DNA of 64,000 bases from Zeimonas sp964538505 (GTDB taxonomy: Bacteria > Pseudomonadota > Gammaproteobacteria > Burkholderiales > Burkholderiaceae_E), in NCBI GenBank assembly GCA_964538505.1, contig CAZIDY010000001.1, positions 124,001-188,000 on the forward strand, given 5' to 3'. Positions 41,908-51,924 of the stretch are shown piece by piece. A model generated the notes under the pieces. That model saw nothing but the letters and a program-made list of their open reading frames with translations, ran no database searches and was not told the DNA's origin. How positions within the stretch are numbered: the first letter of the stretch is position 1; each line of letters begins with the position of its first letter. Made by a program: the position numbers and the translations under genes.

Positions 41908-44772
41908 ATGGCGAGTACGAACGTGGCGAAGTTTGCGGCGGAGCTGAAGATGCCGGCCGAGGCGTTGCTCGAGCAACTGCGGGCTGCCGGCCTGGGCAAG
42001 CAGTCGCCGGACGACGAGCTGACCGAGGTCGACAAGGAGCAGCTCCTGTCCGCGCTGCGTCGCGCGCACGGCTCGGAGGAAGGTTCGCGGCGCAAGATCA
42101 CGCTCACGCGCAAGCAGACGTCCGAGATCAAGCAGGCCGATGCCACCGGCAAGGCGCGCACGATCCAGGTCGAGGTGCGCAAGAAGCGCGTCTTCGTCAA
42201 GCGCGGCCCCGGCGACGGCGCTCCGGTCGAGGTGCCGGCGGCCGAACCGGTCGAGTCCGCGCCGCCGATGTCGGTCGTCGACGAGGAGCAGCAGCGTCTG
42301 CGCGAAGCCGAGGAGCAGCGTCAGCGCGAGCTGCTCGAGCGCCAGGCCGCCGAGTTGCGCGAGAAGCAGCAACGCCTCGAAGAGGAGCGCGAGCGCGCCG
42401 CGCAGGCGGCCGCCGAAGCGCAGCGCCGCGAAGAGGAAGCGCGTCGCGAGGCCGAACGCGCGGCGAGCGTCGACAGCACCGAGGAGCAGGCGGCCGAGGC
42501 ACGCAAGCGTGCAGAGGACGAGGCGCGCGCGGCCGAGGAGGCAGTGCGCAAGGCTGCCGAGGAGGCCGAGCAGCAGGCCGAGGCGCGCCGTGCCGTCGAG
42601 GCCGAGGTCGCCGAGATCAACCGCCTGATGGCGCTGCAGCGGCGTCCGCAACCGCAGGTGGTCGAGGCACCGCCGGCGGCGCCCGCGGCCACGCCGGCTG
42701 CGGCCGCTCCGGCTGCGAAGGCCGCTCAGCCTGCACCGGCGCAGCCGGGTGCGAAGGCCGGCGTGCGCGGCACGCTGCATCGGCCGGCGGGCGGTCGCGC
42801 GGCGCCTGGTGCGCCGAGCGGCGACGCCACGAAGAAGCACGTGAAGAGCGCGAAACTGTCGTCCACGTGGTCCGACGACGCGGGCAAGAAGCGTGGCATC
42901 AAGACGCGGGGCGATGCGCCCGACAGTGGCTGGCGCGGCGGGCCGCGCGGCGGGCGCCATCGCGGCGGCGATCGTCACGACGCCGGCATGAGCGCGTCGA
43001 TCTCGAACGAGCCGATCGTCCGCGAGGTCCATGTTCCGGAGACGATCACCGTCGCCGACCTTGCGCACAAGATGTCGGTGAAGGCGGCCGAGGTCATCAA
43101 GACCATGATGAAGCTCGGGCAGATGGTCACCATCAACCAGATGCTCGACCAGGACACCGCGATGATCGTCGTCGAGGAGATGGGCCACAAGGCGCTGGCC
43201 GCCAAGCTCGACGATCCGGAAGCCTTCCTCGTCGAGGACGCAGCGCAGGCCGATGCGGTTACCGAGCCGCGTCCGCCGGTCGTCACCGTCATGGGTCACG
43301 TCGACCACGGCAAGACCTCGCTGCTCGACTACATCCGTCGCACGAAAGTCGCTGTCGGCGAGGCGGGCGGTATCACGCAGCACATCGGCGCCTACCACGT
43401 GGAGACGTCCGGAGGCGTCGTCACCTTCCTCGACACGCCGGGCCACGAGGCATTCACGGCGATGCGCGCGCGCGGCACCAAGGCCACCGACATCGTCATC
43501 CTGGTGGTCGCCGCCGACGACGGCGTGATGCCGCAGACGATCGAGGCGATCAACCACGCGAAAGCGGCCGAGGTGCCGATCGTCGTTGCCGTCAACAAGA
43601 TGGACAAGCCCGAGGCGAATCCCGAGCGCGTCAAGCAGGAGCTCGTCGCGCATCAGGTCGTGCCCGAGGAGTACGGCGGCGACGTCGCCATCGTTCCGGT
43701 CTCGGCCAAGACGGGCGACGGCATCGACGCGCTGCTCGAGAACGTGCTGCTGCAGGCCGAGGTGCTCGAGCTGCGTGCGGTGCGTGAGGGTGCGGCGAAG
43801 GGCCTGGTCATCGAGGCGCGCCTCGACAAGGGGCGGGGCGCGGTGGCGACCGTGCTGGTGCAGTCGGGCACGCTCAAGCGCGGCGACATCGTGCTCGCCG
43901 GCTCGTCGTTCGGTCGCGTGCGCGCGATGCTCGACGAGGCGGGCAAGCCGGTCACCGAGGCCGGCCCGTCGATCCCGGTGGAGATCCAGGGCCTGCAGGA
44001 CGTGCCCGCCGCCGGCGAGGAAGTGATCGTCCTCGGCGACGAGCGCAAGGCGCGCGAGATCGCGCTGTTCCGCCAGGGCAAGTTCCGCGACGTGAAGCTG
44101 GCCAAGCAGCAGGCGGCCAAGCTCGAGAACATCTTCGAGCAGATGTCGGGCGGCGAAGTGAAGACGCTGCCGCTGATCGTGAAGGCCGACGTGCAGGGCT
44201 CGGCGGAGGCGCTGTCGCACGCGCTGCTGAAGCTGTCCACCGACGAGGTGCGCGTGCAGATCGTGCACCAGGGCGTGGGCGGCATCAGCGAGAACGACGT
44301 GAACCTCGCCACCGCGTCGAAGGCGGTGATCATCGGCTTCGACGTGCGTGCCGACCAGCAGGCCAAGCGGCTGGCCGAGACGAACGGCATCGACATCCGC
44401 TACTACACGATCATCTACGACGCCGTAGACGAAGTGAAGCAGGCGATGTCGGGGCTGCTCTCGCCCGAGCAGCGCGAGGAGGCGATCGGTCTCGTCGAGA
44501 TCCGCCAGATCTTCCGCGTGCCGAAGATCGGCAACGTCGCGGGCTGCATGGTGCTCGAGGGCATCGTGCGCCGCGGCGCGAAGGTGCGGTTGCTGCGCGA
44601 CCATACGGTCGTCTGGACGGGCGAGCTCGATTCGCTCAAGCGCTTCAAGGACGACGTTCGCGAGGTCCGCGAGGGCTTCGAGTGCGGCCTGTCGCTGAAG
44701 GGCTACGATGACATCCGCGAGGGCGACCAGCTCGAGGTCTTCGAGATCAAGGAGGTCGCGCGCACGCTGTGA
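41908..44772 (+). CDS. infB: translation initiation factor IF-2
   Basis: 954-residue GTPase that places initiator tRNA on the 30S subunit. The short IF2 N-domain is at ~1-50 (STNVAKFAAELKMPAEALLE), followed by a charged Ala/Glu/Arg coiled region (~100-220) and a Gly-rich linker. The second IF2_N is at ~360-410. The G domain begins at VMGHVDHGKTSLLDYI (~460), with DTPGHEAF and NKMDKP motifs; the domain II barrels and the C-terminal fMet-tRNA-binding domain follow. The ATG has a GGGAAGGGAA site. It lies 112 bases after nusA in the same operon. Confidence 0.97.
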   Translation: MASTNVAKFAAELKMPAEALLEQLRAAGLGKQSPDDELTEVDKEQLLSALRRAHGSEEGSRRKITLTRKQTSEIKQADATGKARTIQVEVRKKRVFVKRGPGDGAPVEVPAAEPVESAPPMSVVDEEQQRLREAEEQRQRELLERQAAELREKQQRLEEERERAAQAAAEAQRREEEARREAERAASVDSTEEQAAEARKRAEDEARAAEEAVRKAAEEAEQQAEARRAVEAEVAEINRLMALQRRPQPQVVEAPPAAPAATPAAAAPAAKAAQPAPAQPGAKAGVRGTLHRPAGGRAAPGAPSGDATKKHVKSAKLSSTWSDDAGKKRGIKTRGDAPDSGWRGGPRGGRHRGGDRHDAGMSASISNEPIVREVHVPETITVADLAHKMSVKAAEVIKTMMKLGQMVTINQMLDQDTAMIVVEEMGHKALAAKLDDPEAFLVEDAAQADAVTEPRPPVVTVMGHVDHGKTSLLDYIRRTKVAVGEAGGITQHIGAYHVETSGGVVTFLDTPGHEAFTAMRARGTKATDIVILVVAADDGVMPQTIEAINHAKAAEVPIVVAVNKMDKPEANPERVKQELVAHQVVPEEYGGDVAIVPVSAKTGDGIDALLENVLLQAEVLELRAVREGAAKGLVIEARLDKGRGAVATVLVQSGTLKRGDIVLAGSSFGRVRAMLDEAGKPVTEAGPSIPVEIQGLQDVPAAGEEVIVLGDERKAREIALFRQGKFRDVKLAKQQAAKLENIFEQMSGGEVKTLPLIVKADVQGSAEALSHALLKLSTDEVRVQIVHQGVGGISENDVNLATASKAVIIGFDVRADQQAKRLAETNGIDIRYYTIIYDAVDEVKQAMSGLLSPEQREEAIGLVEIRQIFRVPKIGNVAGCMVLEGIVRRGAKVRLLRDHTVVWTGELDSLKRFKDDVREVREGFECGLSLKGYDDIREGDQLEVFEIKEVARTL

Positions 44773-44791
44773 GCGTCGCGCGCAGCAGCGG

Positions 44792-45169
44792 ATGGCAAGG
44801 CAGCGCTCGGGAGGCAGCGGACGCGGCGTACGGGTGAGCGAGCAGGTGCATCACGAGCTTGCCGAACTCGTCCGCGGCGAGCTGAAGGACCCGCGCGTGG
44901 GCATGGTGACGATCACGGGGGTCGACCTGACTCCCGACTACGCCTACGCGACGGTTCACTTCAGCGTGCTGCCCGACGACGCGGTCACGGTTGCCGAAAC
45001 GCTCGCCGGGCTGCGCCGCGCGGCCGGATTCCTGCGCTCGCAGCTCGGGCGCCGCGTACGCATCCACACGACTCCCGAGCTGCGCTTCGTGCACGACACC
45101 TCCACCGAGCGCGGCATCGCGATGTCGAAGCTGATCGACGAAGCCAACCGCCGGCAGGCCGACGACTGA
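44792..45169 (+). CDS. rbfA: 30S ribosome-binding factor RbfA
   Basis: 125-residue KH-like factor needed for 16S 5' end maturation and cold adaptation. Core: RVSEQVHHELAELVRGELKD, PRVGMVTITGVDLTPDYAYA, then LRFVHDTSTERGIAMSKLID. Length and C-terminus are typical. The start ATG lies 19 bases after infB. Its TGA stop overlaps the apparent CTG start of truB. Confidence 0.95.
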   Translation: MARQRSGGSGRGVRVSEQVHHELAELVRGELKDPRVGMVTITGVDLTPDYAYATVHFSVLPDDAVTVAETLAGLRRAAGFLRSQLGRRVRIHTTPELRFVHDTSTERGIAMSKLIDEANRRQADD

Positions 45170-46109
45170 GCCACCGACCTACGTATCCCCGCGACCGCAT
45201 CGACGGCGTCCTGCTGCTCGACAAGCCGCTCGGCCTGAGCTCGAACGATGCGCTCGTACGTGCCCGGCGGCTGCTCGGCGCGCGCAAGGCCGGGCATGGA
45301 GGCACGCTCGATCCGCTCGCCACCGGGTTGCTGCCGCTGTTGTTCGGCGAGGCGACCAAGTTCGCGCTCGACTCGCTGGACGCCGACAAGACCTATCTCG
45401 CCGAGCTCGTGCTGGGCGTCGCCACCGACACCGGCGATGCCGAAGGGCGCGTGCTCGCCGAGCAGGAGCCGGTTCGCGACGAGGCGGTGCTTCGACGCGC
45501 CGTGGCCGGCTTCGTCGGCGAGATCGACCAGGTGCCGCCGATGCACTCGGCGCTCAAGCGCGACGGTCGGCCGCTGTACGAACTGGCGCGTCAGGGCGTC
45601 GTCGTCGAGCGGGCTGCGCGCCGCGTGACGATATTCGCGATCGACGTGCGGCGTTTCGAGCCGCCGCGGCTCGAGCTGCGGATTCGCTGCAGCAAGGGAA
45701 CCTACATCCGGTCGTTGGCGATGGACCTCGGCGAGCGGCTCGGCTGCGGCGCGCACCTGGGTGCGCTGCGACGCGAACGAGTTGGCTCGCTCGATGTGGC
45801 CGACGCGCTGTCGCTCGATGCGCTCGAGGCGCTTTCGATGCCCGAGCGCCGTGCGCGGCTGCTGCCGGCCGACGCGCTGCTTCAAGGGCTGCCGCGGGTG
45901 GACCTCGATGCGGTCTCGGCGCTGCGCTTCCGGCAAGGCCAGAGGTTGCGCATCGGCGCTTCCGCAGTCGGTGCTGCCGCGCGGCGCGTTCGCGTCTACG
46001 ACGACGGGCGCCTGCTCGGCGTCGCCCTTCACGAGAGTGGCGAGCTGCAACCGCAGCGGCTCGTCGCCACCGATTCGCCGGCGGTCGACGCCGGCACAGG
46101 AATCTGCCG

Positions 46110-46113
<4 letters not shown>
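45166..46113 (+). CDS. truB: tRNA pseudouridine(55) synthase TruB, apparent CTG start
   Basis: 315-residue TruB, which makes pseudouridine 55 in the tRNA T loop. The conserved N-terminus SHRPTYPRDRIDGVLLLDKP, the catalytic-aspartate motif GHGGTLDPLATGLLPL, and GTYIRSLAMDLGERLGCGAH are all present; the C-terminal PUA-like region is standard. The frame has no ATG, GTG or TTG before residue ~54, inside the catalytic domain, so those starts would delete the essential N-terminus. A CTG at 45166 overlapping the rbfA stop (CTGA) begins exactly where homologues start. Start codon assignment is inference. The stop overlaps typA (ATGA). Confidence 0.9.
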
Positions 46114-47987
<1,874 letters not shown>

Positions 47988-48164
47988 CTTCGGTGCGTCG
48001 TCGATACAACACTAGCGGCGCAACGCGCTCGTTGCACGCTTGTTTTTGTTGGCTACCCGTGCAAGACAAGTCATGCTTCGCTCCTGTGGAGATAGCGCGT
48101 TTTCCCTCTGAGATCGCGCTGTTCGAAACGAACATCGCACTCACGGATTTCAGGAGAATCGAGC

Positions 48165-48704
48165 ATGGCCACTGCCAAGAAGGCTGCGAAGAAACCTGCT
48201 GCAAAGAAGGCGACGGCCAGGAAGCCGGCCGCGAAGAAAGCTGCACCGAAGAAAGCAGTGCCGAAAAAGGCCGCAGTGAAGAAGACGACGGCGAAGAAAG
48301 CGGCGACCCGCGTCGCGGCGAAGAAGGCTCCCGCGAAGAAAGCCGCCGTGAAGAAGACTGCGCCGAAGAAAGCCGCCGCGAAGAAGCCGGCCGCGAAGAA
48401 GCCGGCCGCGAAGAAGCGCACGCCGAATGCCGCGTTCATGAAGGCGCTGACGCCCAGCGCCGCGCTCGCGTCGATCGTCGGTGACAAGCCGTTGCCGCGC
48501 ACCGAGGTCGTCAAGCGCATGTGGGACTACATCAAGAAATTCGACCTGCAGGACAGCGTCAACAAGCGCCTGATCAACGCCGACGAGAAACTGCGCCAGG
48601 TGTTCGGCAAGGCGCAGGTCAACATGTTCGAGATGACCTCGCTGGTCGGCAAGCACCTGCGTGACTCGGGTTCGGGCTCGGGCTCGTCGGCGTCGACGCG
48701 CTGA
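48165..48704 (+). CDS. SWIB domain protein with histone H1-like N-terminus
   Basis: 179-residue basic DNA-binding-type protein. Residues ~1-85 are repeats of KKAAAKK/KKPAAKK/KKTAPKK type, as in bacterial H1-like proteins. Residues ~92-168 are a SWIB/MDM2 domain (SAALASIVGDKPLPRTEVVK, RMWDYIKKFDLQDSVNKRL, INADEKLRQVF). A Ser/Gly tail ends it. Such fusions occur in beta- and gammaproteobacteria and Chlamydia and are thought to compact or organise DNA, though the role is not proven. The ATG follows CAGGAGAATCG. A terminator follows. Confidence 0.9.
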   Translation: MATAKKAAKKPAAKKATARKPAAKKAAPKKAVPKKAAVKKTTAKKAATRVAAKKAPAKKAAVKKTAPKKAAAKKPAAKKPAAKKRTPNAAFMKALTPSAALASIVGDKPLPRTEVVKRMWDYIKKFDLQDSVNKRLINADEKLRQVFGKAQVNMFEMTSLVGKHLRDSGSGSGSSASTR

Positions 48705-48744
48705 GCGAAGGTAGCGGGCGGCGACGAGCCGCCCGGCTGCACGG

Positions 48745-48770
48745 AAAGGGCGGCTGCGGCCGCCCTTTTT
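48745..48770 (+). terminator. rho-independent terminator after the SWIB gene
   Basis: Stem AAAGGGCGGC / GCCGCCCTTT with a TGCG loop, followed by TTTTT. It lies 41 bases after the SWIB stop and immediately before the convergent DUF4386-like gene. Confidence 0.9.
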
Positions 48771-49494
48771 AGCGCTCGCGATGTGCGGATCGGCGCCGGA
48801 CCTGTCCGGGCAGCGTTGCGCTCAGTGCAAGAATCCATAGCACCGTCGTGATCGGTACCAGTGCCGCAACGAGTCCATCGGGTGCGAAGGCACCCTGTTG
48901 GGCGATCGTGAACAGGATGACGACGTGTGCGGCAACCGATATCCAACCGAGGATGCCGACCCATCGCGGCGACAGGCGCGCCCGTTCCAGGCCGAGCACG
49001 CCGGTGATCGTGAACAGCAGCGTCGGCACCGCCGACGCGAGGAAGTTGAACGAGACTCCGCGCCAGGCCAGTGCCGTCAGTTCCGGGTCGACTTCGGCAA
49101 CGGACGAGTGAACCGCTATCAATCCTGCCGCACCGCCGGTCGCAACAAGGGTCTGGGTGATCACGCACCCGGCGAGCGCCACGCGCAACAGTGCGCCTCC
49201 AGCGCCGCCCTCGGGCGTCAAGCGCACGAATACGGCGAACATCGCCGACAGCAGAACGCCCCCCGCTACGGCGAGAACGGCCGCAACGTAGAGCTGCGGT
49301 GCGTGCTCACGCAGCTCCCGGGCCAGTTGCACGGCGCCGAACTGCAGCTTCGCGTCGAGCGGGATCATCATGGTTCCCGCTACCCACGAAAGCATGCCCA
49401 CGACGCCTGCCGCCACGCCCCAGCGGGCCCAGCTTGCCTCGTCCGACCGTGGCGGCAGCGTGCCCGGTGCCTGGGTCATCTCTACGCTGATCAT
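48769..49494 (-). CDS. DUF4386-like integral membrane protein
   Basis: 241-residue protein with about six membrane segments: WGVAAGVVGMLSWVAGTMMI, LYVAAVLAVAGGVLLSAMFA, VALAGCVITQTLVATGGAAG, FLASAVPTLLFTITGVLGLE, ILGWISVAAHVVILFTIAQQ and VAALVPITTVLWILALSATL. Topology and composition match DUF4386 proteins, whose function is unknown. An ATG 15 bases later (MTQAPG) is an alternative start. It lies downstream of the binding-protein gene on the same strand with a 110-base gap. Confidence 0.65.
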   Translation of the reverse strand: MISVEMTQAPGTLPPRSDEASWARWGVAAGVVGMLSWVAGTMMIPLDAKLQFGAVQLARELREHAPQLYVAAVLAVAGGVLLSAMFAVFVRLTPEGGAGGALLRVALAGCVITQTLVATGGAAGLIAVHSSVAEVDPELTALAWRGVSFNFLASAVPTLLFTITGVLGLERARLSPRWVGILGWISVAAHVVILFTIAQQGAFAPDGLVAALVPITTVLWILALSATLPGQVRRRSAHRER

Positions 49495-49604
49495 GGTTCC
49501 AGCCTCTCGTCGTCGGGTGCTCGAGTGATGTCACACGACGGGCGCCGTTGTCGGCATGCCGTTCTCCCGGCGCCCGCCGGTGCGTGCCGGCTGCTAGTCC
49601 GCGA

Positions 49605-51017
49605 TCATCGGGCGGGAAGCTTCGTCGTGTTGCGTCGGTCCGAGATCGCCGTCGCGAGCGACTCGACATGGCCGCCGCGCGGCGAAGTGGCCGCGAAACG
49701 CGTGCGGATCCACAACCCGCTGTAGATGCCGTCGGGCGGCGTCGTCCGGGCCGCCGGATAGCGCCGTACGTCGACCAGCCGCACCTCGCCGTCCACATGG
49801 CGCACGGTGCCGTAGGCCGTGTCCTGCACCGCCTGGTGCCCCTTGCCGAGGCTCATGTCGACCGTACCTCCCGGGCCTTCGAAGCTCAGGTACTCGAAGG
49901 TGGCGATCACCTGCTCCTGTGACGGCCTTGCGCCGTGATTGGCGGCCTGCGCCTTCTCCCAGGCGCTCTTCGCCCCGAGAATCGCCTGCGCCATCTTGTA
50001 GGCCGGATAGCTCGGCGCGACCCGATAGCGCTCCACGTACTCGTCGTGGAACCAGCGGTGCAGTGCGGTGTTGGGTGCGAACATCGCGAAGGGGCCGCGT
50101 GCGCCGATGATCGTTCCGTCGGGAACCTGGCTGCCCAGCCGCTCGATCGTCGGCTCGCCGGCCGTCATCAACAGCGTGGAGCGCCGGAACAGGTCGCGCG
50201 GCATGCCCTGCTGGATCAGTGCCTCGGCGTCGCTGCCCCAGAAGCTCGAATGCACGACCTCGGCTCCGCGTACGAGCGAGATCTCCTGGCCGTACTCGCC
50301 GGACATCATCTCCGGCATCTGCGAGGTGATGACCTGCATGCCGGGCACCAGCACCTTGATCGCCGTCCGGAACGCGTTCCACGAATCGTGGCCCCAGGAG
50401 TAGTTCTGGTTGATGCCCGATACCTTCTTCAGGCCCGGCTTCATCTCGGCCAGGTAGAGCGCCGCCGCGGTGTTGTCCATCGTCGCGGTTGCGCCGGTGC
50501 GGAACAGGTACTTGTAGTTGGCGTCCTCGAAGACGCGCGGCGTGCCGCAGTCGAAGAGCACCGTCAGCCGCTTCAGCTGGTCGGCCAGAGGGGCCACCGC
50601 CATGCAGTTGTCGCTCGAAATGTAGCCGACGACCATGTCGACGCCGTCGTCTTCGATGAGCCTGCGGTATTCGGCGACCTGCCGCTGCGTCGTGCCGGCC
50701 TCGTCGACGAGCTTCAGGACGATCGGCGCGCCGCCGAAGCCGACCGTGCCGTACGGAGCCGGCGCCTTGCCTTCGTTCAGCGCCCGGATCATCAGTGTGG
50801 CTGCGTTGCGCGCGGGCACGCCGAAGGGTTCGGCCGACGGGCCCGAGAGATAGGTGACGACTCCCATGGTGACGGTCGGCTCGTCCATTGGCCAGGCGCC
50901 GCGCTCGTCCATGGCCCGGGCGCCGGGCCCGGCCATCGACGCGGCTGCGATCAGCGATATCGCGCAGAGCGCCGGCCGCGCAGGTCGTTTCAGGGAGCTT
51001 CGGATGAATGTGGACAT
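49605..51017 (-). CDS. periplasmic substrate-binding protein, branched-chain amino-acid (LivK) type
   Basis: 470-residue exported Peripla_BP_6-type binding protein with a signal peptide (RPALCAISLIAAASMAGPGA). The fold is clear: TVTMGVVTYLSGPSAEPFGV, RRLIEDDGVDMVVGYISSDN, INQNYSWGHDSWNAFRTAI and GTIIGARGPFAMFAPNTA. The start ATG has a perfect GAAGGAGGCTGAC site. No permease or ATPase gene of an ABC system is near, so it is an orphan that could deliver a ligand signal to the neighbouring sensor kinase. An 18-bp motif shared with the two large regulators lies 124 bases upstream. Confidence 0.88.
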   Translation of the reverse strand: MSTFIRSSLKRPARPALCAISLIAAASMAGPGARAMDERGAWPMDEPTVTMGVVTYLSGPSAEPFGVPARNAATLMIRALNEGKAPAPYGTVGFGGAPIVLKLVDEAGTTQRQVAEYRRLIEDDGVDMVVGYISSDNCMAVAPLADQLKRLTVLFDCGTPRVFEDANYKYLFRTGATATMDNTAAALYLAEMKPGLKKVSGINQNYSWGHDSWNAFRTAIKVLVPGMQVITSQMPEMMSGEYGQEISLVRGAEVVHSSFWGSDAEALIQQGMPRDLFRRSTLLMTAGEPTIERLGSQVPDGTIIGARGPFAMFAPNTALHRWFHDEYVERYRVAPSYPAYKMAQAILGAKSAWEKAQAANHGARPSQEQVIATFEYLSFEGPGGTVDMSLGKGHQAVQDTAYGTVRHVDGEVRLVDVRRYPAARTTPPDGIYSGLWIRTRFAATSPRGGHVESLATAISDRRNTTKLPAR

Positions 51018-51140
51018 GTCAGCCTCCTTCGTGGGCGATGGCGACACCATTCGTCGCAGGCCCTTGTTTCGCAATCGCTCTACGTGAGCGGTAGTGCGCC
51101 CGATGCCGGGGTTGCCGGTCCGGAAAGCGTGCCTGGTGCC

Positions 51141-51158
51141 GGCTTGCAAATGGCTTAC
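51141..51158 (+). promoter_or_regulatory. shared 18-bp motif, copy 1 (upstream of the binding protein)
   Basis: GGCTTGCAAATGGCTTAC, oriented away from the binding-protein gene that starts 124 bases to the left. The 284-base gap 51018-51301 has no gene. The same motif with one or two changes occurs at 51889-51906 and 58014-58031. Confidence 0.6.
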
Positions 51159-51301
51159 CGCGGAGCAGCGATCGCGAAGGAAGTGTGGTTCGCGGCGAAC
51201 GGAGAGTCGCCCACCGAACAGGGGAGAAAGCACGGCTTCGGCGACGCTGGACACCCGGCATCGAGAGCGGAGTACTGCCCCGGCGCGCGCTCGACGTCAC
51301 G

Positions 51302-51784
51302 CTATCGGTTCCAGACATCTGCCACTCCGACCCGAACCAGCGTCCGATCGTCACGACCCGAGACAGGAACCGTGTACGGCAGCTCCGCATGCAGGGATCC
51401 GTGGAGGGGGTGCCCGGTGACGGACATTCCTGCTCCGACTGCAGATCCGGAGCCGTCCTGCGACTTCGTTCCGTCGCGCTCGAACGACGATCGCCATTCG
51501 ATCGCCGAGCCCTCCACCGCGACCGCATCCATGACGTCGACGACCGGCTCGACGCGGAAGCGGAAAACGGCGAAGGCGCTCGTCAGCCGGTGCAGATCGG
51601 CCACGTTGTCCGTCTCCGCCAGCGCGTAGCCGCCGAATTCGCCGATGCGCACGACGAAGGCGTGGATCTTCAGGCCTTCGGGCATCTGCCACTTCGAGAA
51701 CAGCTCCAGCACGCGCTGTTGCGCGCGTTCGTAGGCTTCGTGCGTTCCGGCGGGTCGTTCCCACCAGGTCAAGATATATTTCAT
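51302..51784 (-). CDS. DUF3303 family protein
   Basis: 160-residue soluble protein. The N-terminal ~90 residues match DUF3303: MKYILTWWERPAGTHEAYER, FSKWQMPEGLKIHAFVVRIG, then GGYALAETDNVADLHRLTSA and VEPVVDVMDAVA. The last ~65 residues are an extra tail. Members are dimeric alpha-beta-barrel-like proteins, sometimes next to oxidoreductases, but function is unknown. It is divergent from the first STAND/SARP regulator across 140 bases that carry copy 2 of the shared motif. Confidence 0.8.
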   Translation of the reverse strand: MKYILTWWERPAGTHEAYERAQQRVLELFSKWQMPEGLKIHAFVVRIGEFGGYALAETDNVADLHRLTSAFAVFRFRVEPVVDVMDAVAVEGSAIEWRSSFERDGTKSQDGSGSAVGAGMSVTGHPLHGSLHAELPYTVPVSGRDDRTLVRVGVADVWNR

Positions 51785-51888
51785 TGCGCTCTCCAGGGTC
51801 GTACGATGGTCGCGGCGGGCCGCCGCGCCGGTCACGTCGGCTCGGCACATTGCGTGCGGGCGCCGACGATCTCAGAATCGCCCGGGGC

Positions 51889-51906
51889 GGCTTGCAAATG
51901 ACTTAC
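51889..51906 (+). promoter_or_regulatory. shared 18-bp motif, copy 2 (upstream of regulator 1)
   Basis: GGCTTGCAAATGACTTAC, 18 bases before the regulator 1 start at 51925, in the gap divergent from the DUF3303 gene. An ATG inside it is in frame with the regulator but not in the other copies, so the conservation is at DNA level. Confidence 0.6.
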
Positions 51907-51924
51907 GACGCAGGTACAGGGACC

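Noticed and set aside
41725..44604. Long antisense open frame opposite infB
   Set aside because: His/Leu/Asp-rich shadow of the IF-2 gene, with no ribosome-binding site or recognisable domain.
51141..51301. Truncated third STAND/SARP paralog after motif copy 1
   Set aside because: Translation of the following bases in all three frames shows no similarity to the N-terminus of either paralog.
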